Source: Thermococcus sp. (GTDB taxonomy: Archaea; Methanobacteriota_B; Thermococci; Thermococcales; Thermococcaceae). From it: DNA of 7,816 nt. Positions 1 through 6,779 of this stretch are shown piece by piece. The stretch is from NCBI GenBank assembly GCA_021157445.1, contig JAGGWM010000122.1, positions 1 through 7,816 on the forward strand, written 5' to 3'. Below the pieces are notes generated by a model that was given only the letters and a program-made list of their open reading frames with translations, made no database searches and was not told the DNA's origin. A program made the position numbers and the translations under genes. Every line of letters starts with the position of its first letter. Position 1 is the first letter of the stretch.

Positions 1-324
1 AACTGGGGACAAAGATATTTCCTCCCATAGGCTCATGCACTCTTTAATCCCTGGGGCCTTATCAGGGGAACCTATAACTATGAAATCAGGATGGCTTTCT
101 CCTACCCAAGAAGTACAAGATTCGCACGAATCTCCACCAATTCTATTTTCACATAATAGATATTTCCCCAGTTCTACCGCCAGCTTTTTCTGCAAAAAAC
201 CTGGAATTATACAGGCAAAATTAGTATCTCTTATATTATGCTTGACTTCAGCCACTATGGAAATAAAAGATTCCTGAAGATAAGATTGCTCTTCTTCACT
301 GGCAGCTACATTTTCTTTTGACAT
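1..324 (-). CDS. holB: DNA polymerase III delta' subunit (HolB-like), N-terminal 108 residues, partial at window edge
   Basis: This is the clamp-loader delta' subunit, which helps load the sliding clamp during replication. Only residues 1-108 are in the window; the 3' end lies beyond base 1. The frame is open from ATG 324-322 to the edge. Seen: a degenerate P-loop region around residues 39-47 (IIPGFLQKK, without the GxxGxGK pattern), then LLC at 56-58, C67 and C70, then HPDF at 78-81, and GIKECMSLWEEISLSP (92-107). The spacing matches the delta' zinc module followed by the HPD and 'I..I..L...L' segments of the family. The fourth expected zinc Cys is Trp73. The start is supported by GAGGAG (340-335), 10 nt upstream. 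It overlaps the end of tmk by 29 bp in another frame, and tmk-holB is a common bacterial pair. The identification rests on motif order and context, because most of the AAA+ domain is outside the window. A DnaX-like protein is the main alternative, but the absent Walker A argues against it. Confidence 0.8.
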   Translation of the reverse strand, partial: MSKENVAASEEEQSYLQESFISIVAEVKHNIRDTNFACIIPGFLQKKLAVELGKYLLCENRIGGDSCESCTSWVGESHPDFIVIGSPDKAPGIKECMSLWEEISLSPV

Positions 325-919
325 ATTTTCTTAGCTCCTCCATAAGCTGCAATTGCACAAACTTTTCATCTCCATTTGCATCTATTCTTCTTATTCGTTC
401 CGGGTTCTTCTCCCAAAGCATTCTGTAACCTTCAGCTATGCGCTTTAATAATTCCAAGTCCTGTTCAATTCTATCCATGTTTCCTCTTTTCGAAAGCCTT
501 TTTACGGCTGTCTCAATCGATACATCAAACCAAAAAGTTAAATCAGGTTCTGGCAACTTTGCTACATTTATAATTGTTCTTACATCTTTTTCAGGCAAAC
601 ATCTGCCCCATACTTGATATGCTAACGTAGAATCATTATATCTTTCTGAAATAACTATTCCGCCATTCTTCAGGATGGGAGAAATTACTCTAGCTACATG
701 CTCACATCTGTCAGATATAAAAAGAAACAATTCTGTCCACGGATTCTCAAAGTGGCTTTTTATTATAGTGCTTCGCAAAGACGCGCCGCCAGGCCACCCT
801 CCAGGCTCATGGGTAAGTATGACATTATCTGTCTTCCAAATACCTCTTACCATTCTTGCAATATGCTTAGCTTGCGAACTTTTTCCAGATCCATCAATTC
901 CTTCCAACGTAATAAACAT
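296..919 (-). CDS. tmk: Thymidylate kinase (dTMP kinase)
   Basis: It phosphorylates dTMP to dTDP with ATP in the cytoplasm, a required step of dTTP synthesis. The 207-residue length is typical. Seen: N-terminal strand MFITLEG followed by the P-loop GIDGSGKS (7-14); the EPGG motif (38-41); FISDRCEHV (68-76), matching the substrate-side helix that usually reads 'ADR..HV'; SERYNDSTLAYQ (91-102), the family's DRY/DSS.AYQ motif with Glu in place of the first Asp; PDLTFWFDV (125-133), the strand before the LID; and RGNMDRIE (145-152) in the LID region. Unusual positions are His37 before EPGG, where Arg is common, and Trp42 after it, where Thr is usual. The ATG at 919-917 gives the canonical N terminus. 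Its Shine-Dalgarno is poor: the closest purine-rich stretch, AAGGTGG (939-933), lies 13 nt upstream and partly in a small stem. It follows mlaD by 46 bp and overlaps holB by 29 bp. Confidence 0.96.
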   Translation of the reverse strand: MFITLEGIDGSGKSSQAKHIARMVRGIWKTDNVILTHEPGGWPGGASLRSTIIKSHFENPWTELFLFISDRCEHVARVISPILKNGGIVISERYNDSTLAYQVWGRCLPEKDVRTIINVAKLPEPDLTFWFDVSIETAVKRLSKRGNMDRIEQDLELLKRIAEGYRMLWEKNPERIRRIDANGDEKFVQLQLMEELRKYVKRKCSCQ

Positions 920-936
920 AACTTACTCAATGCCAC

Positions 937-989
937 CTTATCGTTATAAGCTTGCTTGGATTGTTTCAAAACTTGTAAAACAATCCAAG
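937..989 (-). repeat. Perfect 12-bp inverted repeat over the mlaD stop codon, plus a small stem before tmk
   Basis: Positions 955-966 (CTTGGATTGTTT) are the exact reverse complement of 978-989, with an 11-nt loop. In mlaD mRNA this would form a 12-bp stem containing the last codons and the stop (968-966). A second small stem, CTTAT/ATAAG with a 4-nt loop (937-950), follows just before the weak tmk ribosome site. On the minus strand the sequence after the large stem is CAAGCTTATAACG, with no T tract, so it is not a standard intrinsic terminator. It could be a processing or stability element separating mlaEFD from tmk-holB, or could tune tmk translation. That role is inference. Confidence 0.6.
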
Positions 990-2258
990 AGAATCCCTTA
1001 CATCTGAATCTCTTTCTTGATGTTTAAAAAACAATCCCCAATCTTCGTCCAGAGCATATTTGCCCTCTACAGAGAAACTACCACCTGCTTCGTCCCACCA
1101 TTCCGAGCTTATCACGAAATTACCCGTGGAGAAATTAGGGTTATAAGATAGTCCAAAACCAAAATAGTCATTTATAGCCCCAGAAACAAATCTCCAATTT
1201 CCATAGTCATATCCCACAACCCCTGTAAATCCGGGTTCATCACCTATATTTGCCATCCCCATAACTAAAGAGTATGGAGATCCTACCTTGCTCAAGCGAA
1301 CATAAGTATCAAATATGGGATCTTTCCTATCCAAATCCTCATGTAGATATAAATCTCCTTCAAGATTTATAGATTCTATAAAAGAAAGGGTTTTATTTGC
1401 CCTATCCGCTAACTCAGACAATTTTTTCAAGTTTAAGCCGCTATCTGAGTTATTATCATTTAAACCTAAGACAAATTCTTTTATTGAAATCGCCATCTCT
1501 TGTGTAGATTCTGCAGCTTCCTTAATTTTTAGGACAGTCTGCCTTATATCTCTTCCTGCCTTTCTATCGTTATCAAAGTCAGAGACTATAAAATTCAATC
1601 TTCTAGATAACTCTTCAACATTCTTAACAAGCTTTGCAACATCCTCCTTATTCTCTTCTACCATCATATTCATATTCACAGATAACTCCTCAAAAGAGTT
1701 AGCCGCTTCTCCCACAGAACTAGCAGCATTGATAATTGCAGGTTTGGCCTCTTTTATAAAGCTATCCATATTATCTGCCGCCTGCGAAAGGTTCTCTAAA
1801 AAATTGTTTACCTTTAAAAATGTTGCTTTTATATCTCCAAGTCCTTCCTCTATATCTTCAAGTATTTCATCAAAGGACGGAGGCAAAACTCCTCTTACTC
1901 TAACTCCAGGTTGTAATAATTTTTTGGAAGTTCCCCTTATTATTTTTACCCTAGGCTCCCCTAATAACCCTCCAGTATCTATAGTAAATTTACTATCTAC
2001 AGGCACTGGCACTTCCTCTTTCAGGCCCACTCTAACTAATACTCCTCTATCCAATAATTTCATTGCATTCACTTGACCAGATTCTATTCCTGAGACCAAA
2101 ACTGGCGAGCCAATGTTCAACCCCATGGCATCTTCGAACACTATATCTAGCTGGTATCCACTTTCTCCAAAACGTAAGCCCCCACTAAAAGACACTAACA
2201 CACCAAGCAAGATTATCGCCATAAGAGCAAAAGTTCCTATTTTTATCTCTCTGGTCAT
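966..2258 (-). CDS. mlaD: MCE-family lipid transport protein MlaD, long form with C-terminal outer-membrane-type beta domain
   Basis: This is the lipid-conducting partner of an MlaEF ABC transporter, 430 residues against about 180 in E. coli MlaD. Seen in order: a transmembrane helix at about 7-24; an MCE domain at about 34-108, including GYQLDIVFEDAMGLNIGSPV and the GGLLGEPRVKI segment (96-106); LPPSFDEILEDI (125-136), then a long Ser/Asn/Glu-rich helical section to about 297; and finally a beta-rich segment (298-430) full of alternating aromatic strands. It ends in SLGLFYKF, which fits the polar-x-Gly-x-x-aromatic-x-aromatic signal recognised by the BAM machinery. It therefore probably spans from inner to outer membrane. 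The start at ATG 2258 is chosen for GGAGGAG (2272-2266) 7 nt upstream and an ATGA overlap with the mlaF stop; the frame extends upstream to 2333, inside mlaF. The MCE assignment is firm. The barrel is inferred from strand pattern and the terminal signature. Confidence 0.93.
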   Translation of the reverse strand: MTREIKIGTFALMAIILLGVLVSFSGGLRFGESGYQLDIVFEDAMGLNIGSPVLVSGIESGQVNAMKLLDRGVLVRVGLKEEVPVPVDSKFTIDTGGLLGEPRVKIIRGTSKKLLQPGVRVRGVLPPSFDEILEDIEEGLGDIKATFLKVNNFLENLSQAADNMDSFIKEAKPAIINAASSVGEAANSFEELSVNMNMMVEENKEDVAKLVKNVEELSRRLNFIVSDFDNDRKAGRDIRQTVLKIKEAAESTQEMAISIKEFVLGLNDNNSDSGLNLKKLSELADRANKTLSFIESINLEGDLYLHEDLDRKDPIFDTYVRLSKVGSPYSLVMGMANIGDEPGFTGVVGYDYGNWRFVSGAINDYFGFGLSYNPNFSTGNFVISSEWWDEAGGSFSVEGKYALDEDWGLFFKHQERDSDVRDSLGLFYKF

Positions 2259-3022
2259 AGTAATTCTCCTCCACGCACTGAAACAAGCCCCGACGAAAAA
2301 CGCTTTACCTCCGTGTTGCTCGTTTCCCTCCACTCTTCACAAGTTCCACGCCAAACAACTCGTCCATTTTCCATCAAAACTAATCTGTCAGCTATGCCTA
2401 GTGCTGACACCATGTCGTGGGTTACAACTAAAACTGCTACTCCAAACTTCCTACACAAATTTACAATCAAGGCATCTATATGTCTTGCAGTCAAGGGATC
2501 CAATCCAGTTGTAGGTTCATCTAACAACAAAACCTCCGGTTCGTGAACTAAGGCTCTTGCTATCGCAACTCGCTTCCTCATGCCACCGGAAAGCTCAGAG
2601 GGGTACAAATTACTTACATTTCCTAGTTCTACATGTTTTAATATTTCCTTCGTCTTCTCTTCTATAGTTTCCCTATCCGCTATTCCTTTACAATACTTTA
2701 ACGGAAATGCAATATTTTCCCCTACAGTTAAGGAGTCAAACAAAGCTCCACCTTGAAAAACCACACCTAGTCTCTTCCTAAAAGCAGTTATTTCCCTTTC
2801 ATCTGTAGCAGATGTTATCTGAGCCTCAAAAAACTTAATTCGTCCCTTTTGTATCTTCTGCAAGCCAGCAACAACCCTGAGTGTCGTAGTCTTACCACAC
2901 CCAGAGGGCCCTAATATACACTTCACCTCTCCCATGCTTAAAGATAAGTTTACTTCTTTTAATGCTCTCTTTTCTCCAAAAAACACTGATACTTCTTCAA
3001 GCATTACGATGGGAGTACTCAA
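2255..3022 (-). CDS. mlaF: ABC transporter ATP-binding protein MlaF (phospholipid transport)
   Basis: This cytoplasmic ATPase drives the MlaE permease. With the TTG start at 3022 it is 255 residues, normal for the family. Seen: Walker A GPSGCGKT (38-45), Q-loop VFQGGALFDSLTV (88-100, with the GALFDSLTV stretch typical of the Mkl/MlaF subfamily), signature LSGGM (144-148) followed by RKRVAIARAL, Walker B VLLLDEP (164-170) and the switch His in VTHD (H202). All catalytic residues are present. The TTG start (3022-3020) forms a TTGA overlap with the mlaE stop, has GGGGGGA (3036-3030) upstream, and gives MSTPIVMLEEVSVFFG, which resembles usual MlaF N termini. Alternatives are ATG 3004 (lacking six residues, no clear ribosome site) and an ATG at 3091 that would overlap mlaE by 73 bp. 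The 4-bp overlaps at both ends indicate translational coupling with mlaE and mlaD. Confidence 0.95.
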   Translation of the reverse strand: MSTPIVMLEEVSVFFGEKRALKEVNLSLSMGEVKCILGPSGCGKTTTLRVVAGLQKIQKGRIKFFEAQITSATDEREITAFRKRLGVVFQGGALFDSLTVGENIAFPLKYCKGIADRETIEEKTKEILKHVELGNVSNLYPSELSGGMRKRVAIARALVHEPEVLLLDEPTTGLDPLTARHIDALIVNLCRKFGVAVLVVTHDMVSALGIADRLVLMENGRVVWRGTCEEWRETSNTEVKRFSSGLVSVRGGELL

Positions 3023-3798
3023 CCAGTTATCCCCCCAAACAGAAGGCTTGAAAGGATATAGTTCGTGGCTAATATCAGCATATTGCTCCACACAACGGCT
3101 CTCGTAGTAGCCACTCCTACTCCTTTAGCCCCTTGTCCTGCTCTGAACCCCTGAGTGCAAGCAGAAGTAGCTATCAAGAGTCCAAACACAGCAGCCTTAA
3201 AAATCCCCCCCCATATATCGTAGGGATCCAAAAGAACTTCCAAAGATTTCTTAAAAATATGAGAGTTTACACCATGAGATAATACATACAAAAAAGCTCC
3301 CCCTATACCTATAAAATCTGAAAAGATAGTCAAAGCTGGTAACATTATAAAACTCGCTAGCAACCTTGGTGCACCAACAAAGACCACGTCATCTAAACCG
3401 AAGGCCTTAAGGGCATCTAATTGCTCAGTGACTTTCATGGAACTTATTTCTGCAGCCATTGACGCTCCTACTCTTCCGCTAACCACCAATCCTGTAAGCA
3501 CCGGTGAAAGCTCCCTCGTTATACTTAAACCTATTACGCCTCCTATATAACCAGTTGCCCCAAACTTTATAAATTGATCTATAGTTTGAACCGCAATGAC
3601 CATTCCAGTAAAAGCGCTTGTGATAGCTACCATAAATACTGAGCTAACACCTATACGCTCCATTTGCTCCGAAAAATCCTGCAAACTCCAGGTCTTTGAA
3701 ACTAGCCCACTTATGATTTTGAAGAAAATAATAAAAAATACGCCGAGGCTTTCAACCGTTACTATAATCTCGTGCCCCAGCCAACTGATAAACTGCAA
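3019..3798 (-). CDS. mlaE: ABC transporter permease MlaE (phospholipid transport)
   Basis: This is the inner-membrane permease of the Mla system, expected to work as a dimer with MlaF and an MlaD hexamer. The protein is 259 residues, as usual for the family. Seen: an N-terminal amphipathic/hydrophobic stretch (about 8-30), FTGMVIAVQ (63-71), then the highly conserved core RELSPVLT (95-102), GRVGASMAAE (108-117), and KVTEQLDAL (122-130), followed by PRLLAS. Further hydrophobic segments lie at about 146-172, 200-213 and 236-256. No ATG suits the 5' end. TTG 3798 is chosen because GGAAGGGGG (3814-3806) lies 7 nt upstream. An in-frame TTG at 3819 would add seven residues but has no ribosome site. 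It lies 30 bp after the S55 gene and overlaps mlaF by 4 bp (TTGA). The family call is secure; only the start is uncertain. Confidence 0.94.
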   Translation of the reverse strand: MQFISWLGHEIIVTVESLGVFFIIFFKIISGLVSKTWSLQDFSEQMERIGVSSVFMVAITSAFTGMVIAVQTIDQFIKFGATGYIGGVIGLSITRELSPVLTGLVVSGRVGASMAAEISSMKVTEQLDALKAFGLDDVVFVGAPRLLASFIMLPALTIFSDFIGIGGAFLYVLSHGVNSHIFKKSLEVLLDPYDIWGGIFKAAVFGLLIATSACTQGFRAGQGAKGVGVATTRAVVWSNMLILATNYILSSLLFGGITG

Positions 3799-3828
3799 AC
3801 CTCGGCCCCCTTCCAGCAAAGCAAAAAT

Positions 3829-5598
3829 CTAATTATTTCTTTGCTTACCTGATACCTTGACCAACTTCCTCAAAAGACCATCTACGTAATAATTGGATTT
3901 ATAAACTTTCAAAAGCCCCTTTTCCATCTTTTCCTTTTTTATTTCACTTAAAAGCCTTTTATCCTGCTCCTCTGCTTTCGCTTCCCATGGGGCCCTATTG
4001 GGTGATCCATCATATCTAAGTTCTACAACAAGCTCATTATTAGCTTCCATGGAATCCAACTCACGCAAGAGTTCCTTTAAATCCGTAATGGCCCTCCAGC
4101 CTTGCAATAACGACTCCTGAGAAGGTTCTTCTATACCTCCACCTCTTACCACTACTTCGTAAGTTCCTACAGCATCTTCAGGCATATTTAATACGAATTT
4201 CTTTTCTACTGCTCTTCCTCTGAACGGGCGCATTTTTACAGTTATCTCAAAAGGTTCACCTGGTTTTAAAGGCTCTTTTGGCACAGTCAACCCTTCTATG
4301 AGGAGAATTCTAGGTTCTTGCGTTACTTCTACATCGATATGAACTCCGAAAGGATTTATCTCATAATAAGGGTTTAACATGATAGCTTTAGTAATATCTA
4401 TGGCCTCAGAGAACATGTCCTTTCCCAAATCCTTATCTGAATAAAAGATGTTTGATCTCCTCCAACCATCAACCAGAGATCTACCTTCTATTTCCAGGTC
4501 AACTTTTGCTGTCCCTTCTCCTTTCCTCTCCCAAATATTATCCCATAATCCAACTAAAATGTTATCAAGAAGATTACTTAAGAGAAAAGGGTCGTTAACG
4601 AATTGAAACCGTTTCTTGACAACCTTACCGGTATCTTTGTCTTTCATACTGAGGGAGAAATCAAACGCTGGAGGAATCTTTCCCAAATATCCCCCAATAG
4701 CCTGAGGCCTGTCCTGCGTTACTACACCTACAATTTCGGTGGGAGTTCCTATTTTAAAAGGGGCCTCTAGGCTCGGTATAACATCATGTATCCAAGCTTT
4801 TGCTACAGGATAATAAACGGCACCACGGTTCAAAAATGGATGAGCAAAAGCCAGGAAACGTCCGTCGGTAGATAAAGCTGTTAATGTTCCTGTAGCCGCA
4901 ATGGAGACATCTCCCCAAGCTAATAGAACACTAACAGCATCTCCCGGAATGAGTTTTGCATTTAGGTTAACTGGTAAAGAAGAAACATTAAAAGAGCCTG
5001 GCAACATGGAGTAGCTGACATTTAGCTTTTGGCCTATCCCACTAGCACCACGATCACTGAGTCCATATATAGTCATGGGGGTCGACAGATTACCCGCTTT
5101 TTTAGCGTTGCTTTCTTTTTTTTCATCACTGCTTTCAATAGATATTTTAATTGGTCCCTTCAACTCGACAGCTCTATCAGGCCAGTTCCAAATTGATGCC
5201 ATTTCAGATATAGGGGTCACAAGCCCTTTGTTATGTTCGCTGAAATGCCAACCATACCCTATAGCGCCAACAAGTTTACCGTTTATGAAAACAGGACTTC
5301 CACTCATCCCTGCAGCAATTCCCCCTGTTTTTTCTATGACTGGGCCATAGGCTTGAATTAGTATCAATTTGTGCGGCAAGTCAGCTGATGGCAGCACGCT
5401 TAAAACTTTCACAGGAAATGTAACTACCTTTTGACCTTTAATGACCGTGTAGGCAACTCCTTCCATGCCTGCCTTAATATCTTCAACGGGCATCACTGGA
5501 ACCTTTGAGTTGAATATTTTTGGCTGTGCAAAAGATGGTGACGAACAAAAGATAATAAGCAGCAGAGAGATCAAGATCCTTAATAGAAACCTATCCAT
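3829..5598 (-). CDS. Exported SpoIVB-like peptidase S55 domain protein
   Basis: This is a secreted protein of 589 residues. Seen: a signal peptide (MDRFLLRI, a hydrophobic core to about 17, then SPSFA at 20-24 before Gln25), with likely cleavage near 24/25. The lobe at about 35-135 holds TGGIAAGMSGSP (91-102) and NGKLVGAIGYG, matching the serine lobe of SpoIVB; Ser99 is the likely nucleophile. A linker rich in Glu/Lys/Ser follows at about 150-170. A second lobe (about 200-320) contains GTLTAL..DGRFLAFAHPF with His253, resembling SpoIVB's histidine lobe. The remainder has a beta-sandwich-like region (about 425-490, including LKPGEPFEITV) and a charged tail. Relative to SpoIVB the two lobes are in reverse order. 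ATG 5598 is chosen for GGAGGA (5611-5606), 7 nt upstream, and for the signal peptide; a longer frame from 5631 would add 11 residues. It is 34 bp after prfB and 30 bp before mlaE. Proteolytic activity and substrate are unknown. Confidence 0.85.
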   Translation of the reverse strand: MDRFLLRILISLLLIIFCSSPSFAQPKIFNSKVPVMPVEDIKAGMEGVAYTVIKGQKVVTFPVKVLSVLPSADLPHKLILIQAYGPVIEKTGGIAAGMSGSPVFINGKLVGAIGYGWHFSEHNKGLVTPISEMASIWNWPDRAVELKGPIKISIESSDEKKESNAKKAGNLSTPMTIYGLSDRGASGIGQKLNVSYSMLPGSFNVSSLPVNLNAKLIPGDAVSVLLAWGDVSIAATGTLTALSTDGRFLAFAHPFLNRGAVYYPVAKAWIHDVIPSLEAPFKIGTPTEIVGVVTQDRPQAIGGYLGKIPPAFDFSLSMKDKDTGKVVKKRFQFVNDPFLLSNLLDNILVGLWDNIWERKGEGTAKVDLEIEGRSLVDGWRRSNIFYSDKDLGKDMFSEAIDITKAIMLNPYYEINPFGVHIDVEVTQEPRILLIEGLTVPKEPLKPGEPFEITVKMRPFRGRAVEKKFVLNMPEDAVGTYEVVVRGGGIEEPSQESLLQGWRAITDLKELLRELDSMEANNELVVELRYDGSPNRAPWEAKAEEQDKRLLSEIKKEKMEKGLLKVYKSNYYVDGLLRKLVKVSGKQRNN

Positions 5599-5632
5599 AC
5601 TCTTTTCCTCCGTAAATAAGATAAAAAACAAA

Positions 5633-6752
5633 CTAGTCTTCTTTCACTTTGTTGCTTCTCTTTCGCCTTTTCAACTCTGCGAAAATAAAATCATCTAAAT
5701 CCCCATCTATTACAGCTTGAATATTGCCCTTTTCCAGCCCGGTACGATGGTCTTTTACCAAAGTGTAAGGGTGAAAAACATAGGAACGTATTTGGCTCCC
5801 CCAACCTATCTCCTTTTTCTCTCCTTGGATTTGTTCAAGCTGTTCCTGTCTTTCCTGCAACATCCGTTCATACAAACGGCTCTTCAACACTTTCATTGCC
5901 ACTTGCCTATTCATGTGCTGAGATCTCTCATTCTGGCAGCTAACCACTATCCCTGTAGGTATATGAGTTATTCTAACCGCAGAATCTGTCATATTAACAT
6001 ATTGTCCTCCCGCTCCCCCGGCCCTAAAGGTATCTATTTTTAAATCTTCAGGGTTGATATTAATCTCCACGTCCTCCGGGAGCTCTGGAGAAACGTTAAT
6101 TGAAGCAAAACTAGTATGTCTTCTTTTTGCCGTGTCAAAAGGTGAAATCCTTACAAGCCTATGGACACCTCTCTCGCATTTCAGGAATCCATAAGCAAAG
6201 GAGCCAAAAACATGAAAGGTTACAGATTTTATCCCTGCTTCCTCCCCTTGAGTTATTTCAAGGATTTTAGTTTTAAATCCCTTGTTTTCAGACCATCTAA
6301 GGTACATTCTATAAAGGATTTCTGCCCAATCTTGAGAATCAAGCCCACCTGCTCCAGGATGAATGCTAACTATTGCATTAGAATCATCATATTCCTCGTC
6401 AAGCAACAGCATAACTTGTTCCTCGTCTATCCTCTTGTTAAGCTTTTCTGCTCTTTCGTAAAACTCTCTCTCTAAAGCTTCATCTTGTTCCATTGTCAAT
6501 AACTCAGCTATGGTCTCCAAATCTTTGAACTCATTCATCATCTCTTGCCATTTGTTATAACGATCCTGGAGCAAAGCCAACTTTTTAGTTAGTTCCTGAG
6601 CATCATCTCTGTCCCAGAATCCTTGTTCTGTTGTTTTATCGGTAATTTTTTCTATTTCTGCTTTCAACGAATTCGGGTCAAAGGCTGTCCTGCAGCTCTA
6701 TTACCGAAGAGCGCAGTTCCTCCAATATTGTAGATATAGGCAGCAGTGTCAT
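5633..6752 (-). CDS. prfB: Peptide chain release factor 2, full length via programmed +1 frameshift
   Basis: RF2 ends translation at UGA and UAA codons. The gene is split: a 24-codon leader frame (ATG 6752 to TGA 6678) ends in CTT TGA C. A +1 shift there continues as Asp-Pro-Asn-Ser-Leu into the main frame to the TAG at 5635-5633, giving 372 residues, the usual RF2 length. Seen: an N-terminal helical domain; SIHPGAGGLDSQDW (129-142); the stop-recognition tripeptide SPF (203-205), which marks RF2 and not RF1 (PxT); the catalytic GGQ (248-250) in FRAGGAGGQYVNMTDSA; and a conserved C-terminal VKDHRTG. The leader start has a strong AAGGAGGAG (6766-6758), 5 nt upstream. Annotating only from the TTG at 6667 would lose 28 residues. 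Expression is probably autoregulated: low RF2 slows UGA termination and favours the shift. It heads the minus-strand gene run and is divergent from birA. Confidence 0.97.
6677..6691 (-). promoter_or_regulatory. prfB programmed +1 frameshift site
   Basis: The slippery CTTTGAC (6683-6677) contains the in-frame TGA (6680-6678) after a CTT Leu codon, identical to the classic prfB site. An SD-like AGGA (6691-6688) lies 4 nt before CTT. In E. coli the stimulator is a stronger AGGGGG about 3 nt before CTT, so this stimulator is weak. The frames before and after join only by skipping the T at 6680, and both sides encode typical RF2 sequence. Confidence 0.95.
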
Positions 6753-6779
6753 TTGAACTCCTCCTTAACTAACCCTTTC

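Noticed and set aside
1315..2076. A 253-codon open frame on the plus strand opposite mlaD
   Set aside because: It is Ser/Phe/Leu-rich low-complexity translation expected antisense to the helical section of MlaD. It has no recognisable motif, and the minus-strand gene is certain.
2259..2333. Upstream extension of mlaD to an ATG at 2333
   Set aside because: It would lie entirely inside mlaF. The ATG at 2258 has GGAGGAG at 7 nt and starts directly with the normal N-terminal helix.
3023..3091. Upstream extension of mlaF to an ATG at 3091
   Set aside because: It would overlap mlaE by 73 bp and add 23 residues unlike any MlaF N terminus. The TTG at 3022 fits the family and the TTGA overlap.
3815..3845. 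7-bp inverted repeat AGCAAAG/CTTTGCT around the S55 stop codon
   Set aside because: It is short and AT-rich with a 17-nt loop and no T tract, so chance is a sufficient explanation.
5599..5640. Possible intrinsic terminator between prfB and the S55 gene (T-rich stretch on the minus strand)
   Set aside because: The T-rich run is interrupted and is preceded only by the short palindrome ACTAGT, with no GC-rich stem.
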